Part shown: piece by piece, positions 8,394 through 16,300 of the stretch | Layout: each line of letters opens with the position of its first letter | Numbering within the stretch: the stretch's first letter is position 1 | From: Eubacterium sp. 1001713B170207_170306_E7 | GTDB taxonomy: Bacteria > Bacillota > Clostridia > Eubacteriales > Eubacteriaceae | Length of the DNA: 64,000 nt | NCBI RefSeq assembly: GCF_015547515.1 | Contig: NZ_JADMVE010000005.1 | Location: 62,001-126,000, forward strand | Reading direction: 5' to 3' | Notes under the pieces: model-generated | Database searches by the model: none | What the model saw: the letters and a program-made list of their open reading frames with translations, nothing else | What the model was told of the DNA's origin: nothing | Made by a program: the position numbers and the translations under genes

Positions 8394-8451
8394 TTGACAA
8401 AAATATCAGAAGGATATAATATTATATGCATATAAAATTATATGCATATAA
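8394..8451 (+). promoter_or_regulatory. Promoter with two tandem TetR-type palindromes
   Basis: TTGACA (8394-8399) and a TATAAT (8415-8420; spacer 15) or the overlapping TAATAT (spacer 17) drive the URO-D-like operon. Right after it stand two identical, perfect 14-bp palindromes TTATATGCATATAA at 8422-8435 and 8438-8451, 16 bp centre to centre. They cover the expected transcription start, the expected place for a repressor that binds as two dimers. Confidence 0.8.
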
Positions 8452-8469
8452 TTACAGGGAGAGATTAAA

Positions 8470-9624
8470 ATGATTTATGAAGAACGCATTCAAAATATCA
8501 GGAATGCCATGCGTGGCGAAGCCGCCACACACGTCCCCATACTGGCGGACTTTGAGACAAGCTATGCCTGCGAATATGCCCAGCTGGATTTTATGAAAGC
8601 CAGCTGGCACTATCCGGATATTTTAAAAGCCTACGAAAAAGTGCTGGAGGATTTTGAAATTGACGCGACCTTTGGTCTCGGCTGGATACCGCCTCAGAAA
8701 AGTATTCTGCTGGGCAGCCGAACCTGGGTTCAAAACCATGAAAACGGTACGATGCAGCACCCCGAGGTGATGGCGCTGAGTAATTCGGAATATCCCGAGC
8801 TCATCGCAGATCCTGTGGCGTGTATTGTAAAAAATGTTCTGCCCAGAATGTACAGCGCCCTTGGAGAAAACAAAGAGCATGCCCTAAAAGCCATTGCCCA
8901 GGCCATGCTTTTTGAAAAAAGCCAAATGACAGATTTTTACAACCAGCTCTTTGCCATCACCTATGAGCATGCGGTTCCCATCTATTACGGCTCCATGTTT
9001 TATGCCCCCTTTGATTTGATCGGGGATCATCTCAGGGGACTCACCCAGATTTCCCTGGACATGCGGCGTAAAAAGGAAGCGCTGGCGGCTGCCTGCGAAG
9101 CGCTGGCGCCTGTAATGATCCGCTATATCGAAAACACCCTTCCCGTAGACGAGGACGGCTTGTCCTGCGCCTGCGCCTTTGTGCATCTGCCGCCCATGAT
9201 CAGCCCCGGCAATTTTGAAAAATTTTTCTGGCCGACCTTTAAGAAAGTCTGCGACACCCTTACGGAGAAAGGGCACACCCTTTATCTGCAGTTCCAGGGC
9301 GATTACACCGACGGACGATACCTGGATTATTACGCCGAGCTGCCGCAGCACAAAGTGATCCTTTCCTTTGAGAAGCAGGACTTCGCCAGAACGCTCAAAA
9401 TTTTCGAAGGAAAAAACATGATATCCTGCGCCTATCCTCTGGATTATCTGACACACGCTTCTCTTCAGGAATGTCTGGATAAGGCAAAGGAGCTCATGGA
9501 CATTGGTATGGGGCATGGGCAATTCTATTTTGGCTTTAACAAGGCGCCTTTTCACATAAACGAGGCGGCACCCGAAAAAATGAAAGCCGTTCTGCACTTT
9601 GTTCGAGAATATGGAAAATATTAA
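8470..9624 (+). CDS. Uroporphyrinogen decarboxylase-like (URO-D/MtaA family) protein
   Basis: A 384-residue protein of the URO-D superfamily, which includes heme-pathway decarboxylases and MtaA/MtbA/CmuA-type methyl-corrinoid:thiol methyltransferases. The fold is suggested by the N-terminal RIQNIRNAMRGEAATHVPILADFE segment, the central YGSMFYAPFDLIGDHLRG loop, and the C-terminal CAYPLDYLTH ... MGHGQFYFGFN region. It is not in a heme operon and sits in a region rich in corrinoid enzymes, so a methyltransferase role (for example O- or N-demethylation) is more likely than heme synthesis. The Zn-binding His-x-Cys motif of MtaA is not obvious, so the reaction remains open. The ATG at 8470 follows GGGAGAG. 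Confidence 0.75.
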   Translation: MIYEERIQNIRNAMRGEAATHVPILADFETSYACEYAQLDFMKASWHYPDILKAYEKVLEDFEIDATFGLGWIPPQKSILLGSRTWVQNHENGTMQHPEVMALSNSEYPELIADPVACIVKNVLPRMYSALGENKEHALKAIAQAMLFEKSQMTDFYNQLFAITYEHAVPIYYGSMFYAPFDLIGDHLRGLTQISLDMRRKKEALAAACEALAPVMIRYIENTLPVDEDGLSCACAFVHLPPMISPGNFEKFFWPTFKKVCDTLTEKGHTLYLQFQGDYTDGRYLDYYAELPQHKVILSFEKQDFARTLKIFEGKNMISCAYPLDYLTHASLQECLDKAKELMDIGMGHGQFYFGFNKAPFHINEAAPEKMKAVLHFVREYGKY

Positions 9625-9638
9625 GGGGGAGAACACAC

Positions 9639-9770
9639 ATGTCTGAAGAAACCAAAAGCTTTGAAGCGTTAATACAGGCGTATCCTGAGGAATACCAGGC
9701 GTTGATCCGGGAGAGCCTGTCCCTTTCGGAAAAAGAATTCGAGACGTTTATCATCAGTTTAATTATGTAG
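9639..9770 (+). CDS. 43-residue small ORF in the URO-D operon
   Basis: A short ORF with a good GGGGGAGA box, 14 bases after the URO-D-like gene and 13 before the permease gene. The product, starting MSEETKSFEALIQAYPEEY and ending in the hydrophobic FIISLIM, is acidic and predicted helical. Position, ribosome-binding site and tight spacing support a real gene. No family recognised. Confidence 0.6.
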   Translation: MSEETKSFEALIQAYPEEYQALIRESLSLSEKEFETFIISLIM

Positions 9771-9783
9771 GGGGAACGATAAA

Positions 9784-10698
9784 ATGAACGATAACAGAAG
9801 TAATCTGACAAAAGGGATTTTGTACGGCGGGTTGGCTGGGATTATCTGGGGAACCCTGAGCATTTTTATCTCACTGCTCAAAAATTTCGGCATGAGCGAC
9901 ATTGCCGTGTCCTCACTGGGCCCTATGATCATCATTGTTTTTTATGGCATCAAAACGCTGATTAAAAATCCAAAGGCTTTTAAAATCAGCTGGAAACATC
10001 TATTAATCGTATTGGTTGGCGGCGGAATTGTCAATGCTTTAACCTACTATTCCTATGCCATGTGCCTAAACTATATGGGCGCCGGGGTTTTCTCAGCTCT
10101 GGATTTTTCACATGTCTTTATTTTAATGCTGCTGTCCTCTTTTATCTTCAAATATAAGATCACCAAAGGGAAGCTTTTTTCTCTCTCTCTGGCCGTTGTG
10201 GGGATGGTCATGGTTCTGAATGTTTTCTCGCCCGACGCTTTCATAAGTCCCATGGGGCTTCTCTGGATCGCGGTAGACTGGTTCTGCAACTGCGCCATTG
10301 CCCTGCTGCTTAAATGGGCCCTTAACAATGGAATCGATAACGATGTGCTGATCACTTATTATAACCTTGGCGCAGCCCTGATTTACTGGACAATGTGCCC
10401 ACCCTGGGCTGTTGTCGGTGAGATTGCCGCCGTGCAGAACATCGCACTGCTCGTGGCGACCATTGCCGCCTACGGTATTTTCACTCAGATTTTAACCCAG
10501 TACGTCTGGGTCAAGTCCTTCTCGCTGGTGGACCCGGCCATCACCAATATGATGGCTGCCTTCTCACCTATTACCGCCGCGGTTTTAGGCTACTTTATGT
10601 TTGGGCAGGTCATTTCCTGGATTCAGATTCTGGGGATTGCAGTGGTTATCGCTGCTGTGGTTGTTCTGAATAAAACCGGCGCAGCGGAGGAGCTGTAA
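9784..10698 (+). CDS. DMT-superfamily permease (EamA type)
   Basis: A 304-residue membrane protein with about ten helices and two repeated halves, as in EamA/RhaT drug-metabolite transporters. The first half has GGLAGIIWGTLSIFISLLKNFG, the second ends with AFSPITAAVLGYFMFGQVISWIQILGIAVVIAAVVVL, the usual C-terminal EamA signature. The ATG at 9784 is preceded by GGGGGAACG. It is the last gene of the TetR-controlled unit and is followed by a strong terminator. The substrate is unknown; it may import or export the compound handled by the URO-D-like enzyme. Confidence 0.88.
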   Translation: MNDNRSNLTKGILYGGLAGIIWGTLSIFISLLKNFGMSDIAVSSLGPMIIIVFYGIKTLIKNPKAFKISWKHLLIVLVGGGIVNALTYYSYAMCLNYMGAGVFSALDFSHVFILMLLSSFIFKYKITKGKLFSLSLAVVGMVMVLNVFSPDAFISPMGLLWIAVDWFCNCAIALLLKWALNNGIDNDVLITYYNLGAALIYWTMCPPWAVVGEIAAVQNIALLVATIAAYGIFTQILTQYVWVKSFSLVDPAITNMMAAFSPITAAVLGYFMFGQVISWIQILGIAVVIAAVVVLNKTGAAEEL

Positions 10699-10721
10699 AG
10701 TACGACTAAAATCTTCTGAAT

Positions 10722-10776
10722 ATAAAAAACCACAGTTGTCATCATACAGCTGTGGTTTTTATTTTTTTGTTTTTTC
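10722..10776. terminator. Bidirectional terminator, right copy of the duplicated element
   Basis: Stem ACCACAGTTGT / ACAGCTGTGGT with A- and T-runs. It closes the permease operon and would also stop leftward transcription coming out of the recombinase cassette. The sequence nearly repeats the element at 7587-7643. Confidence 0.85.
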
Positions 10777-10821
10777 GGCGCATCCTTTTACGGGAAATTA
10801 TCGCTCAGAGATATAAAAAGC

Positions 10822-10847
10822 TCGTGGAATAATGTAATTCCACGAAC
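10822..10847 (+). repeat. Left core-type recombination site
   Basis: TCGTGGAAT-AATGTA-ATTCCACGA followed by AC. The 26 bases are exactly the reverse complement of 12358-12383. There is no T-run after the hairpin, so it is not a terminator. Confidence 0.85.
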
Positions 10848-10891
10848 GAAAAACACGGCACTCTTTAGAGAAAATATTAAATATTGTTTTT

Positions 10892-10920
10892 ATTATATCA
10901 CTTTTCTCATTAATAATGTA
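10892..10920 (-). promoter_or_regulatory. Outward-facing extended -10 promoter inside the cassette
   Basis: On the minus strand TGATATAAT (extended -10; TATAAT at 10892-10897) lies 17 bases after TACATT (10915-10920), a weak -35 inside the palindrome AATGTACATT. It would read leftward across the left site toward the terminator at 10722-10776. The rest of the 10699-11054 gap is A+T-rich with no gene. Confidence 0.5.
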
Positions 10921-11020
10921 CATTAATTTTAAAAATTTGCAGTAAAAATCTTTTTGGCACAGAAATTTGCCTTTAAGAGTAGCGCTTTTATGGCTATTAA
11001 AGTTTTATAATTATTGTATA

Positions 11021-11033
11021 TCTGGTCAAAAAA
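11021..11033 (+). repeat. Arm-type repeat upstream of the recombinase gene
   Basis: TCTGGTCAAAAAA. The core TCTGGTCAAA recurs twice just after the recombinase gene. Short repeats of this kind on both sides of an integrase gene are usual binding sites for the N-terminal domain of Tn916/phage-type integrases. Confidence 0.6.
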
Positions 11034-11054
11034 ATGGTATGAGGAGGAATCGTA

Positions 11055-12293
11055 ATGAAAAAACATCGTAAAAATGTATACAAGCGTTCCGATCACCGTT
11101 ATGAGGGGCGTTATATTACTGGATATAAAGGAATTCATGGAAAGGCGATTTACCGGTCGATCTACGCCGATACTTACCGGGAGATTGTAGCGCTTTTGGA
11201 AGAAGCAGAAAAAAGTGTTTCAGAAAAAGTAGCGCTTGAACGCCTGATCCGTAAACAAAAAAGAAAAAACCTGCCTGTAGAAAGCTTAGAGAGTATGGCA
11301 GAAAATTATTCGCTGGATAAATTGGCCCAGGGCAGCACACCGCTGCGGCAGTGCCTTGTGCAGTGGCTGGAAGAGTCCAAAAAGTTTTCGGTGAAAGCTT
11401 CCTCCTACACGCGCTATTGCAGCATCGTTTATAAACATATTTTACCGCGGCTCGGCGACTGCCCTGTCAATGAAGTGACTGCGGAGACGGTCCAGGATTA
11501 TATTCATTATCTCTGCACCGACGCAAACCACCACAAAGGACTGGCGCCCGCGACCATAAAAATCCATCTTGTGCTGCTGTCATCTTTCTTTGAAAAAATG
11601 CTTGAAATGGAGCTGGTCCAGAAAAACCCCTGTAAAAATGTGCAGATCCCGCCCCGGCAGAAGAAAAAGCCCGATTTTTTAAAGCAGAACGAATATCAGA
11701 AATTAGAAAAAACGCTTGAGGACAAGCTTCATGATAAAAGAGCCAGCGCCATCTTATTGGCGTTAAAAACAGGGATCCGTCTGGGCGAGCTGGCTGCCCT
11801 GCGCTGGACTGACATTGATCTGGAGTCAAGAACCGTCCATATCCGCCATTCGCTTCAGCGCGTTAAGGCCGAATCGCCTGAAAGGGCAAAAACCGAAATC
11901 GTGTTTGGCCGGACAAAATCCGCCAGTTCGGAAAGAGATATTCCCATGAACGACAGCATTTACACGCTGTTATATTCATATCGGAAAAACCTTGAAAAAA
12001 GCGGTGGCATCTCTCAGGGAAGCTTTGTTTTCAGCAACCGTCAGGGCTCTTATCTTGACCCGAGAGCTTACCAAAACTATTTTTCAGAAGTTCTGAAGCA
12101 AGCTGGAATCCGTTGTGTCAATTTTCACGCACTTCGGCATACCTTTGCCACCATTGCGGCCAGCCGGAACATGCAGATTTCAACACTGAGCAGAATCCTC
12201 GGACATTCAAATCCCAGCATAACCCTTCAAATTTATGTACACGCTGTTGATGAACAGGACCGCATCGAAATGTCAAAAATCGAAAGCCTCTGA
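11055..12293 (+). CDS. Tyrosine recombinase (Tn916/phage integrase type)
   Basis: A 412-residue site-specific recombinase. The basic N-terminus (KKHRKNVYKRSDHRYEGRYITGYKG) resembles the arm-binding domain of Tn916-like integrases. A SAM-like core-binding domain (about 95-205) and the catalytic domain follow. The catalytic set looks intact: Arg in TGIRLGELAALRW, a Lys in the beta-hairpin region, His-x-x-Arg in HALRHTFA, the His of LGHSNPS and the Tyr nucleophile in LQIYVHAVDE. The ATG at 11055 follows GAGGAGG. No other phage or conjugation gene accompanies it, which is unusual for an integrase but fits a stand-alone DNA inversion system. Confidence 0.93.
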   Translation: MKKHRKNVYKRSDHRYEGRYITGYKGIHGKAIYRSIYADTYREIVALLEEAEKSVSEKVALERLIRKQKRKNLPVESLESMAENYSLDKLAQGSTPLRQCLVQWLEESKKFSVKASSYTRYCSIVYKHILPRLGDCPVNEVTAETVQDYIHYLCTDANHHKGLAPATIKIHLVLLSSFFEKMLEMELVQKNPCKNVQIPPRQKKKPDFLKQNEYQKLEKTLEDKLHDKRASAILLALKTGIRLGELAALRWTDIDLESRTVHIRHSLQRVKAESPERAKTEIVFGRTKSASSERDIPMNDSIYTLLYSYRKNLEKSGGISQGSFVFSNRQGSYLDPRAYQNYFSEVLKQAGIRCVNFHALRHTFATIAASRNMQISTLSRILGHSNPSITLQIYVHAVDEQDRIEMSKIESL

Positions 12294-12294
12294 A

Positions 12295-12317
12295 ATTCTG
12301 GTCAAATTCTGGTCAAA
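12295..12317 (+). repeat. Two tandem arm-type repeats after the recombinase gene
   Basis: ATTCTGGTCAAA occurs twice with an 11-base period, overlapping by one base, beginning two bases after the stop codon. The same core lies upstream of the gene at 11021. Confidence 0.7.
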
Positions 12318-12357
12318 AAACAGAAAAACCCCATAGTTACAGGGCTGGGACAGCCAA

Positions 12358-12383
12358 GTTCGTGGAATTACATTATTCCACGA
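12358..12383 (-). repeat. Right core-type recombination site
   Basis: Plus strand GT-TCGTGGAAT-TACATT-ATTCCACGA; exact reverse complement of the left site. The 12384-12484 stretch between it and the next gene holds no hairpin with a T-run, so a transcript leaving the cassette here could enter the surface-protein genes. Confidence 0.85.
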
Positions 12384-12484
12384 ATAAAAAACGAGCTGCA
12401 CCCGTATTATCTATGGAAACAGCTAATATTATAAACAAACAAGGTTAAAGAAATATTTAATCGATTTTGGACTAAGGAGACAGT

Positions 12485-13279
12485 ATGAAAGAGAACGCAA
12501 CAGAAATGCGGTATCTGCGCGAACTGGCCGATTCGGTGCTTGCCGCGCGGCCGCCAGATCCGCCGCCCGCAGGCTTAAACTGGGAGCTTTTATGGCAGAC
12601 AGCAAAGCGCCTGTCCATGCTGCCATTCATTGGCTATGGTGTGGAACGCCTGAGTGAAAACGATCAACCACCGACTTCTGTAATGGCCGAAATACGTAAA
12701 TGCAAAATTAAAAGCATTCTGGCAGAAGCGGCGCAGCAGCATTTACTGGCAAAGGTTCTTCACCGCTTCGATACGCAGGGCGTCGCGTGCCTTTTAGGCA
12801 AAGACCTTTCCCTGAAGCACCTGTACCCTTATCCGGACATACGCCCCTGCGAAAAAATCGAGCTCTTTCTGAGGGACGAAGCCCTTCCAGCCGCGGATAA
12901 GGTGCTGGTAAATTTAGGCGCTTCTCCTGTAATAACGGACAAGTGCGGCTTGAAGTCCTGCCATTTTGGTGAAACCACACTGATTATTAAGAAGCTTTTT
13001 TATGAAAAATCTCCCAAAGCCTTTGAGCGGGAGACACAAAAATACCGGCATTATTCGAGCGCCTGTGAATGGCGGCCAGAAATCCTTTATAAGCAGCTGG
13101 CCGGCGGGCCGGAAAAAATATCCCGCGGCGAAAAGGAATCCCTCTGGTTACGCCTTGACCGCCACACCCTTCAGCGGTTTTATGGCTTCGACGCGCCTGA
13201 AGAAAAAGCGGTCTGGAATAAAAAACTGAAGTCCTTCGTAAAAAAACAGAAGTATTCTCAAAGAAACGCGCAGTGTTAA
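12485..13279 (+). CDS. Nucleotidyltransferase-like protein (NTP_transf_5 type), probably degenerate
   Basis: A 264-residue cytoplasmic protein with no signal peptide. The arrangement LAKVLHRFDTQGVACLLGKDLSLKHLYPYPDIRPCEKIELFL resembles the uncharacterised nucleotidyltransferase family with the pattern 'KG-x-x-L ... YP-x-P-x-x-R-x-x-D-I-D-L'. The catalytic Asp pair is replaced (CEKIEL), so the transferase is probably inactive or the assignment is only structural. The ATG at 12485 has AAGGAGAC upstream. It lies between the recombinase cassette and the giant lipoprotein gene, in the same direction and 72 bases from the latter. A link to surface-protein modification is conceivable but unsupported. 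Confidence 0.55.
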   Translation: MKENATEMRYLRELADSVLAARPPDPPPAGLNWELLWQTAKRLSMLPFIGYGVERLSENDQPPTSVMAEIRKCKIKSILAEAAQQHLLAKVLHRFDTQGVACLLGKDLSLKHLYPYPDIRPCEKIELFLRDEALPAADKVLVNLGASPVITDKCGLKSCHFGETTLIIKKLFYEKSPKAFERETQKYRHYSSACEWRPEILYKQLAGGPEKISRGEKESLWLRLDRHTLQRFYGFDAPEEKAVWNKKLKSFVKKQKYSQRNAQC

Positions 13280-13351
13280 CCCAATATTTTTTGATAAAGG
13301 GCATCGCCCCATAATTTATAGATAAAATAATCCTATAGGAGAGGTAAAAAG

Positions 13352-16300
13352 ATGAAAAAGAAAAACATCGCAATCGTCCTTCTGGCTGTGCTTACAGTCT
13401 TTTTGCTGTTCTTTGGCTGCGGCCGGAAAAACAGCACTCAGGCAGAAGCCAAGGTCTTTGACACCGCCGGGACCTACAGCGATTCAGCCACCTACGGCGA
13501 TGTGCAGATCAAAGCGGATGGCGTTGTTTTAGAGAACGCGACCATCACCGGCACACTGACCATTGACAAAGCCGTCGGTGAGGGCACAGTTATGATCCGC
13601 AACAGCCGCATTTCCAAAGACACCGACATTGAAGGCGGCGGCGCAAATTCCGTCCATTTTGAAAAAACCGTTTTGAAGAAGATCAATGTCAACAAAAAAG
13701 ACGTCCGAATTATCCTGGACAGGGAATCTGAAGCAGCAGAACTGAATGTTGCCCAGCCCGCAAAGCTGGAGCTCAGCGGACAGGTGAGCACACTGTCCAT
13801 CGCCAAAAATGGAGAGGGCAGTACAATTGCCATCGCCAGGGAAGCCAAAGTCGAAAATGTCAAGCTGGACGGCAAAGCCGAAATGACTGTTGACAGCCCG
13901 CTTAAGACACTGGTCATCGGGGAAAATGCCAAAGACGCCAAACTCGACATCAACGCTAAGGTGGACAAGCTTGACGTAAACGCCAAATCAGAAATTCACC
14001 TTAACGGCGGCGCCGAAGTTGGAAAGCTGATCGTAACCGATAAAGCCAAAGACAGCACGGTAAACATCGCGAAGGACGCCAAAGTCGGCACATTGGCCAC
14101 AGAAACCCCACTGAACCTTAACGGTGAGGGCATTGTCGAGAATGTCATTACCAACCGGGAAGAAAATATTCAGGGCAATATCACGCCCGCGAACGTTAAA
14201 GTTTCGGCCAATCCCATCGCCAAAAGCCCGAACGGAAACGACGTGAACAGTACAACGGATACCGCCAAAAACACAGACACCACTGGTACCCCGGCTGATA
14301 ACACCAATACCAGCAACAGCAGCAGCAGCGACAACGGCAGCCGCAATAACAATAACACGTCCGGCAGCACCGGCACCGACAATGGCAATAATGGCGGCGG
14401 CCAGGTAAATCCACCAGCCCCGCAGCCCGAACCGGCACCACAGCCGACCCCAACGCCAACACCACGGCCGACGCCCGAACCGACACCCACGCCACAGCCG
14501 ACACCCGAACCGACACCCACGCCACAGCCGACGCCCGAACCGACACCCACGCCCGCGGTGATTCACGTTACCGGTGTCACACTGGATCAAAGCCAGCTGA
14601 ACATGACCGTTGGCGACAGTGCTGTACTCACCGCGAAGATCGCTCCGGATAACGCGACAGATAAGACCATCGCATGGTATGCTGAGGACAGCAAAATTGC
14701 GAGTGTTGACGGGAATGGAAAGGTCACAGCCCAGGCAGAAGGACAGACCAAGATTACCGTTGTGACAAAGGACGGGGACCACAAGGCTACCTGCACTGTT
14801 AACATCCATCAAAAAGAACCGGAAAGCATTCCGGTTGACAGCATTGCTATTCAGAAAACAGCCGACAGTATTGAGATCGGCAGCAGGCTGCCCTTAACCG
14901 TTACTGTCAAGCCGGACAACGTCACGAATAAAAACATTAAGTGGCGCAGTTCATCCGAAAATATCGCCACTGTCGATAAAGACGGCGTGGTTACCGCGAA
15001 GTCACCGGGTGACACAGTCATCATGGCCATCCCGGAAAATCCCGCTGACGCTTCCGTTATGGCAACCATCACACTCCGCGTGACCGCCCCCTTAAAAGAT
15101 GTTACGATGAGCGGCAGCGGAAAAACCGTCACCGTCGGAGAAATTCTTTCCCTTACCGCGGTTAATCCAGAAGGCGCAGCATCCGATGTCCTGTTCAGCT
15201 GGAAAGCCGACGGCCAGGAGGTTGGAAACAGCATCACCTATACGGTTCGTGAGAGCGATATCGGAAAAAAACTTACCCTTACCGCAAGCGCAAAAGACGG
15301 AGGACACTATACCGGCAGTGTTACAAGCGAGGCCACCATGGCCGTTACCGCCAATAAAACTGCTTTAACCGCCGCCATCACCGCCGAAATTGGTGATAAT
15401 CATCAAAATCCTGTCTATAAGTTAAAGGAAAGCGACTATAGGGCAAGCACCTGGAGCAACTATCAAGCAGCTGTCAACACCGCTGTCCGTGTGGAAGCGG
15501 ACGCCCTGGCCTCAACCGACCAGGTGAGCGCCGCCCTCGGAGAAATGGCCGCCGCAAAGGCACAGTTAATCTTTGCCGGAGCCGATAAGCTAGCTGAAAT
15601 GAAAAAAACAGCCGACGGCAAGCAGGAAAGCGATCACACCGCATCCAGCTGGCAGTCCTTCCAGGAGGCCTATGAAGCGGCAAAAACACTGCCCGAAACC
15701 ACACAGGAAGAAATCGTGGCAAAAACAGAGGCTATCAGCAATGCAATGGTTAAGCTGGTCTTAAAAACCTCTGTCACCGCCGTTAACCTGACCATTGAAA
15801 GCAATCAGGCCGTTGTCGGGCATCAGGTCACAGCCACTACGGTTCCTGAAAATGCCACAGTAACATACTTATGGCTGAGAGGCGACGGCACCACCTTTGA
15901 GCCGATCCCCGGTGAAACCAGCGCGGTGTACACCCTGAGTGCGGCCGACATCGGCAAGGTCCTTCAACTGACCGTTACTGGAACCGGCGATTATAAGGAC
16001 AGTCCAAGCACAAGGCTCAGCGGTATCTTAGATAATAAAGTAACCGGCGTAAGCCTGGATAAAAACACGCTGGAGCTAAAGGCTGGTGACACCCAGGCTT
16101 TAACCGCCACCGTTACACCAGATTACGCAGCAGACAAAACCATTACCTGGAGCAGCAGCAACGAAGCCGTGGCCACCGTAAATGCCGACGGTACGATAGA
16201 AGCAATTGGCAAAGGAACCGCAGACATTACCGTCACCACGACAGACGGCCAAAAAACCGCTACCTGTGTTCTGACTGTCAAGGAAGACATTGCCCAGATT

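Larger units (their letters stand above)
10822..12383. mobile_element. Probable invertible cassette carrying its own tyrosine recombinase
   Basis: The recombinase gene is bounded by a 26-bp perfect inverted repeat (10822-10847 and 12358-12383). Each end has the form of a tyrosine recombinase core site: arms TCGTGGAAT and ATTCCACGA around a 6-base centre. The centre reads AATGTA on the left and TACATT on the right, so the sites match only in inverted orientation. Recombination between them should therefore flip the ~1.54-kb segment rather than delete it. Arm-type repeats lie at both inner ends and an outward promoter lies at the left inner end. Alternative: ends of a small integrative element. 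Confidence 0.65.

Noticed and set aside
10822-10847. Palindrome as an intrinsic terminator
   Set aside because: No T-run follows on either strand, the same sequence recurs inverted after the recombinase gene, and a real terminator lies just upstream at 10722-10776.
10822-12383. Complete integrative element or prophage
   Set aside because: Besides the recombinase there is no excisionase, replication or structural gene, and the two end sites match in inverted, not direct, orientation.
14196-14550. Gly/Val-rich minus-strand ORFs
   Set aside because: They are shadows of the Pro/Thr-rich spacer coding repeats.
14468-14557. Short regular repeats that could suggest a CRISPR array
   Set aside because: The 30-base units are directly adjacent without unique spacers and are in frame inside a coding region.
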